A stretch of DNA of 5,044 bases from Synergistaceae bacterium. Its GTDB lineage: Bacteria > Synergistota > Synergistia > Synergistales > Thermovirgaceae. Both the position numbers and the translations under genes were made by a program. Position 1 is the first letter of the stretch. Every line of letters starts with the position of its first letter. Under the pieces are notes generated by a model, which worked only from the letters and a program-made list of their open reading frames with translations, was not told where the DNA came from and made no database searches. Below, in pieces: positions 1 to 5,044 of this stretch. The stretch spans positions 1 to 5,044 of the forward strand of contig DMCT01000111.1 in assembly GCA_003446665.1 (NCBI GenBank). The letters run 5' to 3'.

Positions 1-22
1 CCTGCCAGAATAAAACGCCATA

Positions 23-51
23 TTGACGCAAAAGAGATTAAGACTCAAAAT
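23..51 (+). promoter_or_regulatory. Candidate sigma-70-type promoter for the decarboxylase/SDR/membrane-protein cluster
   Basis: TTGACG at 23-28 matches five of six bases of the -35 consensus. It is followed after exactly 17 bases by CAAAAT at 46-51, a four-of-six match to the -10 consensus, in an AT-rich stretch that also contains the palindrome AAAATATTTT (47-56). Transcription would start near base 58-60, at the left edge of the inverted repeat, leaving an untranslated leader of about 140 bases. The -10 match is only fair and no start site was measured, so this is an inference from spacing and composition. Confidence 0.4.
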
Positions 52-59
52 ATTTTAAG

Positions 60-91
60 CATTTATTTGTTCACTAAAGAACAAATAAATG
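60..91. promoter_or_regulatory. Perfect 13-bp inverted repeat, probable operator
   Basis: CATTTATTTGTTC (60-72) and its exact reverse complement GAACAAATAAATG (79-91) flank a 6-base spacer, ACTAAA. The repeat lies just downstream of the candidate promoter and about 110 bases before the first gene. The arms are AT-rich and no T-run follows on either strand, so a rho-independent terminator is unlikely. A long two-fold symmetric site overlapping the likely transcription start suits a dimeric repressor such as a TetR- or MarR-type protein, but no regulator gene is in the window and the binding family is unknown. The RNA could also fold into a 5'-end hairpin that protects the transcript. Confidence 0.55.
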
Positions 92-185
92 TGATTGTTG
101 CGTCGCGGCTCCGTTGATGGAAGCTGGTTTGTTCCGTCCTGATGAGGATTCCCCAGTAAGCGAGGATCAGTAAACCAAAGGATAC
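92..185 (+). other. Untranslated leader region with no recognised element
   Basis: This stretch between the inverted repeat and the ribosome-binding site of the first gene has no convincing reading frame on either strand. I could not match it to a riboswitch, T-box or attenuator. It is probably leader RNA if the candidate promoter at 23-51 is used. Confidence 0.4.
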
Positions 186-192
186 GAGGGGG
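186..192 (+). promoter_or_regulatory. Ribosome-binding site that fixes the start at 201
   Basis: GAGGGGG ends 8 bases before the ATG at 201, which is ideal spacing. The alternative in-frame ATG at 243 has no purine-rich sequence before it, so this site decides in favour of 201. Confidence 0.75.
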
Positions 193-200
193 CTTGGCGT

Positions 201-1001
201 ATGAGAGGAAAATTCAGATTCCAAAAGAATTACGTCTACAAGATGCCCGTGCATTTTTCGGGGAATCCTTTCTTTCCGGTAAGGACGACTCATGGTGACA
301 TGACGGGCATACAGGTGCAGTTTGAAACGGACGAAGAAACCTTGTTGCAGTACATTCCCGGCGACTTTGAGCTTTTGGAGCCCGCGGTAACCGTCCAGTT
401 TGTCAACTTCCGGGACGTGGAGTGGATGTCAAACGGTGAATACCGCCTCATACAGGTTTCGGTGCCGGTTCGTTACGAGGGCAACGACGAGGGGCTTGCA
501 GGTGTTTACCCCCTTGTCATCTGGGAAAACAAGGCCTGCCCGATCCTCGGGGGGCGCGAGGAAGACGGCATGCCCAAGGTTTTTGCCGACGTGGCCTCGG
601 AGCGTCATATAGGCGACCATTGGTTTACCTCCGCGAGTTACGAATGTTGCACCTTTATCAAAATGCACTTCTGGCGGAAAGAGGAGCTCGACGAAAAAGC
701 CATCTCAAAGATGAACGAAAAGGCAGTCACCAACAACTTCGGGTGGAGATACCTGCCAAACCTTGGAAAGGGCGGCGCGTCATTAAGCCATGCCACTTTG
801 TATCCGCAGGAATCGAGGGTAACAAAGGCATGGAAGGGCGATGGATGCGTCGAATGGAATGAACTTACGGCCGAAGAACACCCTCTTCAATGCCGGGCTA
901 TCGCTAGCCTGGCGAACCTGCCCGTTTTGAAGTACTCCTATGCAATGATGCTCAAAGGATACGCCAGGTTGAACGTGGGCGATTCGAGGGTCCTGCCCTG
1001 A
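201..1001 (+). CDS. Acetoacetate decarboxylase family protein
   Basis: A 266-residue cytosolic protein of the acetoacetate decarboxylase (ADC) superfamily, which uses a lysine Schiff base to decarboxylate beta-keto acids or do related carbonyl chemistry. The N-terminal KFRF...YKMPVHF (residues 4-19) is typical of the family and supports the 201 start, as does the strong ribosome-binding site. GRE at 118-120 followed by MPK at 124-126 has the same spacing as GRE...YPKK in the clostridial enzyme, so Lys126 should be the Schiff-base lysine. The next residue is Val127, where the classical enzyme has a second lysine that lowers the pKa of the first. The C-terminal part (A210-W211, then LANLPV at 237-242) also matches the family's conserved 'AW...LNDLPV' region. 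Length is close to the family's usual value. It is the first gene of the cluster, 25 bases before an SDR gene. Family assignment is firm; the substrate is unknown, and true acetoacetate decarboxylation should not be assumed. Confidence 0.88.
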   Translation: MRGKFRFQKNYVYKMPVHFSGNPFFPVRTTHGDMTGIQVQFETDEETLLQYIPGDFELLEPAVTVQFVNFRDVEWMSNGEYRLIQVSVPVRYEGNDEGLAGVYPLVIWENKACPILGGREEDGMPKVFADVASERHIGDHWFTSASYECCTFIKMHFWRKEELDEKAISKMNEKAVTNNFGWRYLPNLGKGGASLSHATLYPQESRVTKAWKGDGCVEWNELTAEEHPLQCRAIASLANLPVLKYSYAMMLKGYARLNVGDSRVLP

Positions 1002-1026
1002 AGGCAGAGAGAAAGGGATGAGGTAA

Positions 1027-1833
1027 ATGAGCGGATATTACGAGAACAAGGTAGCCGCGATTACGGGAGCCGCGTCGGGTATAGGCCTTGAGACGACAGA
1101 GCAGTTTCTAAAGCGCGGAGCTAAGGCTGTTTTTATGGGCGACTTCAACGAGGAAAACCTGAGTCGCGAGTCTCAGCGGCTCGGGAGCGATTACCCGGGC
1201 AAGGTTTTCCCCGTAGTGACGGATGTCACCAAGAGGGAACAGGTAGCCGGGCTTATCGAAAGCGCCGCCGATCATTCCGGACACCTCGACTTCGTGTGCA
1301 ACATCGCCGGGGTAGGTGTTACCATTCCCACGGAACGGGTTACCTTTGAGATATGGGACAAGGCCATCGACCTCAACCTTAAAGGCGTTATCTACGGCAC
1401 ATACTCGGCCATTCCGATCATGAGGGAACAGGGGTTCGGCCACATAGTAAACGCCGGCTCCATTACCGGCCTGCTCCCTGTACCGTACCAGGCCGTTTAC
1501 GCGGCGACCAAGGCCGCCGTCATCTCCATGACCGAGAGCCTCCAGTACGAGCTGGAGGTCGAAGGTCTCCAGTTTAGCGTCTTCTGCCCGGCCAACGTCA
1601 GGACGCCTATCTTCGGCGACATGACGCCGCCGGCCGACTCCATAGGCGTTGACGAGGCGGTGGAGTATATCTTCCAGGAAATGGAGAAGAAATCCGTCGT
1701 TATCGTATTGCCCCAAAGCGCACGGGACTTCTACACTTTGTACAGGGAGCGCAAGGAGGAGTTCGACAAGGTGGCCAGACAGCTTGCCGCCGAAAGGCGC
1801 GAAAACTACCGTACGAAGGGAACCTACTATTGA
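1027..1833 (+). CDS. Short-chain dehydrogenase/reductase (SDR), classical type
   Basis: A 268-residue classical SDR, a cytosolic NAD(P)-dependent oxidoreductase with one Rossmann fold. Visible motifs: the nucleotide-binding TGAASGIG at 13-20; an acidic Asp39 at the end of the second strand (MGDF), which favours NAD(H) over NADP(H); Asp66 in TDVT, which usually contacts adenine; NIAG at 92-95; and a complete catalytic set Asn117, Ser145, Tyr158 and Lys162 (YAATK). The PANVRTP segment (188-194) is the usual PG-like region after the catalytic helix. The C-terminal tail (about 231-268) is strongly charged and probably helical. The ATG at 1027 is preceded by GAAAGGGATGAGG (1011-1023), a good ribosome-binding region. 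The gene follows the decarboxylase-like gene by 25 bases, and its stop codon overlaps the next start. It probably acts on the carbonyl substrate or product of the upstream enzyme; that link is inferred from position only, and the substrate cannot be read from sequence. Confidence 0.93.
   Translation: MSGYYENKVAAITGAASGIGLETTEQFLKRGAKAVFMGDFNEENLSRESQRLGSDYPGKVFPVVTDVTKREQVAGLIESAADHSGHLDFVCNIAGVGVTIPTERVTFEIWDKAIDLNLKGVIYGTYSAIPIMREQGFGHIVNAGSITGLLPVPYQAVYAATKAAVISMTESLQYELEVEGLQFSVFCPANVRTPIFGDMTPPADSIGVDEAVEYIFQEMEKKSVVIVLPQSARDFYTLYRERKEEFDKVARQLAAERRENYRTKGTYY
1815..1820 (+). promoter_or_regulatory. Ribosome-binding site supporting the TTG start at 1830
   Basis: GAAGGG lies inside the 3' end of the SDR gene and ends 9 bases before the TTG at 1830. 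It supports use of this non-ATG start and translational coupling of the membrane protein to the SDR. The competing ATG at 1854 has only GCGGGG 3 bases upstream, which is too close. Confidence 0.55.
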
Positions 1834-3080
1834 AGATTGCCGATGCGGGGACCATGTGGAAAAGTTTTTTGGAAAAGACCGAATTTCTATTCGAAGACGC
1901 GGACCTTTACTTTGACGTAGTAGTACTTCTGGTTGCGGGCATGGCCGTGACTCTTACGGGGCTACTGCTTTTTCCCGTTTACTCCGGCCTGATACCGTAC
2001 TATGAGAACGGAGTATACGGCCTGCTTCTTTTTCTCTTCGGACTCCAGACTGTAAGTTTGGGTCGTACCCCCGCGGGAGACATGCGCAGGACAAAGGCGG
2101 TCTTGGTCCTGGGGGTCACCGTAGCGGCGGTGGGCATAGTCGCTTGTTTCGTTCCGGATGTATTTACGCTCGTTCCGAAAGTTGTGCTAATTATCTGTCT
2201 TTGCATGGGCGGGTTACTGCAATTGCTGCAGATGCTTGTTTCAAAGGACAAGCTACAGGCCTGGCTGGGCTATGGAGGTATCTTTCTTTACCTTGCTCCT
2301 GCATGTGGGGCTGTTTACGTGTTTTCCATGTTGGCAGGACTTCTCGTGTGGGAACAGGGTTTGTTTTCGGCGTCTTTGACTGCGATTTCAGTGCTTGTAT
2401 ACGGATCCTCTATTTTTGTTGTCGCGTTTTTGCTTCAGAAAATTTATCGTGCCTACCCCCAGGCGGCGAAGGCTTCGGGCGATGATTTCGGGCTCGATGC
2501 CGACAAGGCCATGCTTCTTCTCACCGGTGTTTTCATGCTGATTCTCGGAGTGCTCCTCGTCCCAGTCAGCTTCGGCAGGTTGCCTTTTTCGGGGAGCGCC
2601 CAGCTTGGCCTCCTGATGGTTATTTTCTCCATCCAGATGCTGGCTTCCGGCGGTACGCCCGTAGGACCCTTTCATCGCACGTGGCTTGTAATCCTTTTTG
2701 GGTTTGTCTTCGCGGCCCTGGGTATCGTTTCCTGCGTAGTGCCTAACGTGCTTGTCCCCTTTTTGACCCTTCTGGTTGGTTTGCTTAACCTCGTCGGCGG
2801 GGCTGCGGGGCTCGTGAAAATCGTGGTATCCGCGGTTAAAAGAATGAAAGAGGCGGACGCAGTGCCCACTGTGCTGGTGCATCTTTCCATCACACAGTTT
2901 GTCATGAACCTTGTGTCGATACTCTTTGGAACTTCCATGCTGATTTCCAACCTAATCCCTGGCTGGATAGTGGGCGTCATACTCACAGCCAACGGATGCG
3001 TCCTTCTGTATCTCATGCGTCTGTTGATAAGGATCGACAGGCTGCGGTCTGATATCATGGAGGCGGAGTACGGGAAATAA
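1830..3080 (+). CDS. Polytopic membrane protein with an internal duplication (HdeD/DUF308-like hairpins)
   Basis: A 416-residue inner-membrane protein with about 12 hydrophobic segments, near 29-50, 60-78, 89-108, 113-137, 147-172, 180-204, 226-246, 256-272, 284-304, 306-333, 354-373 and 376-400. No cleavable signal peptide is evident; the first 28 residues are polar and probably cytoplasmic. Residues 29-138 align without gaps to 225-334 at a constant offset of 196. Over 44-111 I count 29 identities in 68 positions, including LxxPV, GxTPxG, RT, and AAxGIVxCxVPxV. The hairpins, with glycine-rich helices and a Pro before the turn, recall the DUF308/HdeD short membrane repeats; that resemblance is from memory and tentative. 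The TTG start overlaps the SDR stop (TTGA) and has its own ribosome-binding site; the ATG at 1854 would remove only 8 residues. Few charged residues lie inside the membrane and there is no ATPase motif, so a primary pump is unlikely. Function is unknown; co-translation suggests transport or sensing tied to the decarboxylase/SDR pair. Confidence 0.85.
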   Translation: MKIADAGTMWKSFLEKTEFLFEDADLYFDVVVLLVAGMAVTLTGLLLFPVYSGLIPYYENGVYGLLLFLFGLQTVSLGRTPAGDMRRTKAVLVLGVTVAAVGIVACFVPDVFTLVPKVVLIICLCMGGLLQLLQMLVSKDKLQAWLGYGGIFLYLAPACGAVYVFSMLAGLLVWEQGLFSASLTAISVLVYGSSIFVVAFLLQKIYRAYPQAAKASGDDFGLDADKAMLLLTGVFMLILGVLLVPVSFGRLPFSGSAQLGLLMVIFSIQMLASGGTPVGPFHRTWLVILFGFVFAALGIVSCVVPNVLVPFLTLLVGLLNLVGGAAGLVKIVVSAVKRMKEADAVPTVLVHLSITQFVMNLVSILFGTSMLISNLIPGWIVGVILTANGCVLLYLMRLLIRIDRLRSDIMEAEYGK

Positions 3081-3131
3081 CTGGTTGATTTCTCCGTCAT
3101 CGGCCCGTTTTCAAAAACCACTAATATCCCT
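3081..3131 (+). other. Short spacer between membrane protein and aminotransferase genes
   Basis: This short non-coding spacer lies between the membrane-protein stop and the aminotransferase ribosome-binding site. I see no hairpin with a T-run and no clear promoter, so read-through from the upstream cluster is possible. This is absence of evidence rather than proof of one operon. Confidence 0.35.
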
Positions 3132-3137
3132 AAGAGG
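3132..3137 (+). promoter_or_regulatory. Ribosome-binding site that places the aminotransferase start at 3146
   Basis: AAGAGG sits within TAAGAGGTGA (3131-3140), a near-complete complement of the 16S rRNA 3' end, and ends 8 bases before the ATG at 3146. The in-frame GTG at 3137-3139 overlaps this site, so it cannot be the start served by it. Confidence 0.75.
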
Positions 3138-3145
3138 TGACGCAA

Positions 3146-4339
3146 ATGGCATCTTCCTTCGACAAGGTCATAAACCGCATGAACACCGACAGCCTGAAGT
3201 GGGACGGCATGAAAGAACGATTCGGCCTCATCCCCGATGACACGCTCCCCATGTGGGTGGCCGACATGGACTTTCTCTCGCCGGGACCGGTCATAAAAGC
3301 CCTTCGGGAACGGGTCGAGCACGGCGTCTTCGGATACGCCTCGGACCCGCGTTCAGTTTTCGATGCAGTGGCCGATTGGATGGAACGGGTCCACGGCTGG
3401 ACTGTCGACCCTAGCTGGATATTTACGGCCCCCGGCGTGATGCCCGCCATCGGCATGGCGATTCGGGCCCTTACAAGTACCGGCGATAAGGTTGTCATCA
3501 TGCCTCCCGTATACCCGCCCTTTTTCAGGATCGTGGAAGACAACGAAAGGATACTCGTGCAGGTTCCGCTCATCGAAGAAAAGGGATATTACAATATGGA
3601 TTTCGAAGGCCTCGAACGGGCTTGTAGGGATAAAGCAGTGAAAATGGTGCTCCTATGCAGCCCACACAACCCCGTTGGTCGGGTCTGGACCGCCCGTGAG
3701 CTGGATAAGCTGGCCGAAATAAGCGAAGAAACCGAAACCGTCATCGTCTCAGACGAGATCCACGCAGACCTAGTTCATTCGGGGAACCGGCACATACCCT
3801 ATGCCACCAGGTCAAAAGGAAAAAAACGGTGGATAACTTGCGTAAGTCCCAGCAAGACCTTCAACATCCCCGGCCTTAACACGTCTTACACAATCATCGC
3901 CGACAAGGCCCTTTGGTCCGCCTACGAAAAGGCCCACAAGGCCACAGCCGCGTCCCACCACAACGTCTTCGGCCTGGCAGCCGCGAAAGCCGCTTACAAA
4001 CACGGCGACATCTGGCGCCGAGAGATGCTTTCATACGTCGAAAAGAACCTGGAACAGGCCATAGCCTTTTTTCGGATCTCCATGCCCTGGGTCGGCGTTA
4101 CCCGTCCCGAAGGCACCTACCTGGTATGGCTCGACTTTAGAAAAAGCGGGCTTGATTCCGAAAAAATCACCGAACTGCTTCTTCAAAAAGGCCGAGTCGC
4201 CCTCGACCCCGGCCACTGGTTCGGCAGGGAAGGCGAAGGCTACCAGCGCCTCAACATCGCTTGCCCCGCGGAACTTCTCGAGGACGGGCTCCGGCGGATC
4301 CACTCAGCCTTCGAAGGCATCCGCAAAGAAGTGGAATGA
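3146..4339 (+). CDS. MalY/PatB-type PLP-dependent aminotransferase / C-S beta-lyase
   Basis: A 397-residue cytosolic fold-type I PLP enzyme of the MalY/PatB branch (class I/II aminotransferase superfamily). These enzymes usually cleave cystathionine or other cysteine S-conjugates to pyruvate, ammonia and a thiol, and some members transaminate. The N-terminal NRMNTDSLKWD and LPMWVADMDF (about 34-43) are hallmarks of this branch. Numbered from the 3146 ATG: Tyr123 in PPVYPPF should stack on PLP; Asn175 in SPHNPVGR and Asp203 in SDEIHADL should hold the cofactor; Lys237 in SPSKTFNIPG is the Schiff-base lysine; and Arg368 in YQRLNIACP should bind the substrate carboxylate. All key residues are present and length is normal for the family. 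The ATG at 3146 is preferred over the GTG at 3137, which overlaps the ribosome-binding site. It lies 65 bases after the membrane-protein gene. A role in methionine/cysteine metabolism or thiol release is likely; a specific substrate or symbol (patB or malY) cannot be assigned. Confidence 0.93.
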   Translation: MASSFDKVINRMNTDSLKWDGMKERFGLIPDDTLPMWVADMDFLSPGPVIKALRERVEHGVFGYASDPRSVFDAVADWMERVHGWTVDPSWIFTAPGVMPAIGMAIRALTSTGDKVVIMPPVYPPFFRIVEDNERILVQVPLIEEKGYYNMDFEGLERACRDKAVKMVLLCSPHNPVGRVWTARELDKLAEISEETETVIVSDEIHADLVHSGNRHIPYATRSKGKKRWITCVSPSKTFNIPGLNTSYTIIADKALWSAYEKAHKATAASHHNVFGLAAAKAAYKHGDIWRREMLSYVEKNLEQAIAFFRISMPWVGVTRPEGTYLVWLDFRKSGLDSEKITELLLQKGRVALDPGHWFGREGEGYQRLNIACPAELLEDGLRRIHSAFEGIRKEVE

Positions 4340-4536
4340 GGCACAACCGCTTCCGAACCGCCTTCCTCCTCGGCATGAGTGAGGTGGCGGAGAATGTCCG
4401 TCAAAGTTTCCCGTTCGATCAAAAGGGCCGGCATGTCCAGTCCGGTGTTATTCACGCATTTCGTCCCCCTCGCGTAAATCGGGCAAACTGCCTCATATTT
4501 CTTTTTCTGCGTCAGACATCGCATTTGCACGGTCAC
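4240..4536 (-). CDS. Possible small cysteine-containing protein, antisense, doubtful
   Basis: A 98-codon frame on the opposite strand covers most of the gap after the aminotransferase gene. Its first two thirds read like a real protein: Cys7, Cys18 and Cys27 lie around KKKYEAVCPIYARGTKCVNN, followed by MPALLIERETLTDILRHLTH (35-54), a plausible amphipathic helix, and an acidic stretch. Codons there are ordinary for the neighbourhood. Against it: the start is GTG at 4536 or ATG at 4524 with no ribosome-binding site; the last third (bases 4240-4339) is antisense to the conserved end of the aminotransferase and looks like shadow sequence; and only 40 bases separate it from the radical SAM start. 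It may be a small gene, a remnant of one, or chance. I do not recognise the family. Confidence 0.28.
   Translation of the reverse strand: MTVQMRCLTQKKKYEAVCPIYARGTKCVNNTGLDMPALLIERETLTDILRHLTHAEEEGGSEAVVPHSTSLRMPSKAEWIRRSPSSRSSAGQAMLRRW
4481..4508 (+). terminator. Weak terminator-like hairpin and T-rich tract
   Basis: GGCA (4482-4485) and TGCC (4489-4492) can pair across a 3-base loop, with a possible G-U pair extending the stem. The sequence CATATTTCTTTTTC follows. The stem is only 4-5 bp and the T-run is interrupted and a few bases away, so this is a marginal candidate for ending the transcript about 140 bases after the aminotransferase gene. Confidence 0.18.
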
Positions 4537-4565
4537 GCGCCGAAGAGTAGGATAAAGCCGTAAGC

Positions 4566-4572
4566 GGGAGGG
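4566..4572 (+). promoter_or_regulatory. Ribosome-binding site before the ATG pair at 4573/4576
   Basis: GGGAGGG directly precedes ATGATG. The second ATG (4576) has the more workable spacing of about 4 bases after GGGAGG, so 4576 is the likelier start. This site argues that translation begins upstream of the frame change near 4611-4617, not at the in-frame ATG at 4623. Confidence 0.5.
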
Positions 4573-4575
4573 ATG

Positions 4576-5044
4576 ATGCCAATCAGCTACAAGGAGGAAA
4601 CCCTCTATTACCCCAGGATGAGATGCACACCTGTCTGCTGCCCGTCACATCGGGCTGCTTATGTAACAGGTGCGCCTTCTGCTCCATGTACAAAAACGTT
4701 GCCTACCGGCAGATTTCTTTTGCGGATATCGAAGCGGAACTCAGAAGCGGAAACCTCCATACCGAAAAGGTTTTCCTCACTGGCGCCGATCCCATGTCCA
4801 TCGGATTTGACAGGATGAAGCGCCTGCTCGAAATGATCCGTCACTACCTGCCATATTGCCACCGCGTCGGGGCTTACGCCTCCGTCAAGAACATCGCCGG
4901 CTATTCTGTGGACGAGCTGGCCGTTTTGCACGACGCGGGGCTGCGGATGCTGTACATCGGGTTCGAGACTGGACGGGACGATGTCCTCAAGCTGATGAAC
5001 AAGGGGCACACCGTCCAGGAGGCTGTCGAACAGGCACAAAAGCT
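4576..5044 (+). CDS. Radical SAM protein, N-terminal part, with an apparent -1 frame change near its start
   Basis: The first roughly 150 codons of a radical SAM enzyme, cut off by the window end. These proteins bind a [4Fe-4S] cluster and cleave S-adenosylmethionine to start radical reactions. The cluster motif is TSGCLCNRCAFCSMYK: cysteines at codons 4656, 4671 and 4680 give CX4CX2C, with an extra Cys at 4662. Downstream, VFLTGADPMSIG, HRVGAYASVKNI and LRMLYIGFETGRDDVLKLMNKG match successive strands of the barrel in Elp3/HemN-like radical SAM proteins. The main frame is open from 4551 to the window end, but its first start codon is ATG 4623, just before the first barrel strand. The family's usual N-terminal segment is instead encoded one frame over: ATG 4576 gives MPISYKEETLYYPR, and joining it to DEMHTCLLPVTSGC restores the expected spacing. 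A missing base near 4615-4617, a real mutation, or ribosomal slippage at CCCC (4611-4614) could explain this. Family is firm; substrate unknown; the start is uncertain (4576 with a frame change, or 4623). Confidence 0.8.

Larger units (their letters stand above)
4340..4575. other. 236-base gap between aminotransferase and radical SAM genes
   Basis: No convincing + strand gene occupies this gap. It holds the doubtful antisense frame, a small stem GGCA-AAC-TGCC (4482-4492) followed by T-rich sequence to 4508, and the ribosome-binding site of the radical SAM gene at its right end. I found no good -35/-10 pair for the radical SAM gene. Base composition stays similar to the flanking genes rather than becoming AT-rich, which fits former or present coding use. 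Confidence 0.5.

Noticed and set aside
60..91. Inverted repeat as a rho-independent terminator of an upstream gene
   Set aside because: The stem is AT-rich and neither strand has a T-run directly after it, so operator or leader hairpin is more likely.
243..245. ATG at 243 as the start of the decarboxylase-family gene
   Set aside because: No ribosome-binding site precedes it, and the 14 residues upstream look like the usual N-terminus of the family.
63..293. 76-residue minus-strand frame with a hydrophobic stretch
   Set aside because: It begins inside the decarboxylase-like gene, is antisense to its strongly supported ribosome-binding site and start, and has no recognisable motif.
1108..1716. 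202-residue minus-strand open frame
   Set aside because: It is antisense to an intact SDR with all catalytic motifs; codon bias of the real gene explains the long open frame.
3137..3139. GTG at 3137 as aminotransferase start
   Set aside because: It overlaps the near-perfect ribosome-binding site that properly serves ATG 3146.
2388..3322. Long minus-strand frames (164 and 216 residues) opposite the membrane-protein gene and aminotransferase start
   Set aside because: They are low-complexity mirror images of hydrophobic codons, span well-supported genes, and have no motifs.
4261..4563. 100-residue plus-strand frame covering the end of the aminotransferase and the gap
   Set aside because: It starts inside the aminotransferase in another frame, its sequence is Arg/Pro-rich shadow type, and no ribosome-binding site supports it.
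4591..4597. AAGGAGG as the ribosome-binding site for ATG 4623
   Set aside because: The gap to 4623 is 25 bases, far too long, and no start codon lies 5-10 bases after it. It also encodes the Lys-Glu-Glu of the upstream frame; its only possible role is as a frameshift stimulator, noted separately.
4659..5039. 126-residue minus-strand frame opposite the radical SAM gene
   Set aside because: It is fully antisense to a recognisable radical SAM domain and shows no motif of its own.

Overview
The window looks like chromosomal DNA of an anaerobic or facultatively anaerobic bacterium, and nearly all of it is coding on the + strand. Base composition is moderately GC-rich. Ile ATA and Arg AGG codons are common, ribosome-binding sites are strong and purine-rich, and one gene starts with TTG. 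Together with a radical SAM enzyme and a PatB-like PLP lyase, this would suit groups such as Synergistota, Desulfobacterota or Firmicutes. That taxonomic guess rests on style and gene content, not on a marker gene.

Layout. Bases 1-200 are AT-rich and non-coding. They carry a plausible sigma-70-like promoter (23-51) and a perfect 13-bp inverted repeat (60-91) at the expected transcription start, which is a good operator candidate. A tight three-gene cluster follows: an acetoacetate-decarboxylase-family protein (201-1001), a short-chain dehydrogenase/reductase (1027-1833) and a multi-spanning membrane protein (1830-3080). The membrane protein's TTG start overlaps the SDR stop codon. A 65-nt gap without a visible terminator leads to a MalY/PatB-type PLP-dependent aminotransferase/C-S lyase (3146-4339). 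A 236-nt gap contains a weak antisense reading frame and a weak hairpin/T-rich stretch. The last gene is the N-terminal part of a radical SAM protein (from about 4576), which runs off the window and appears to have its first codons in a different frame from the rest.

How the genes may work together (inference). The decarboxylase-like protein and the SDR form a credible pair: Schiff-base chemistry on a beta-keto acid or related carbonyl, then NAD(P)H-dependent reduction or oxidation of the product. The co-translated membrane protein could transport or sense a compound of that pathway, but its function is unknown. The PatB-like enzyme and the radical SAM protein may be only loosely connected.

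Most worth a second look: the apparent -1 frame change at the start of the radical SAM gene; the gapless internal duplication of the membrane protein (second copy offset by exactly 196 residues); the decarboxylase-like protein that keeps the Schiff-base lysine but has valine where the classical enzyme has its second, pKa-tuning lysine; and the promoter-proximal palindrome. I saw no mobile element, CRISPR array, tRNA or rRNA.
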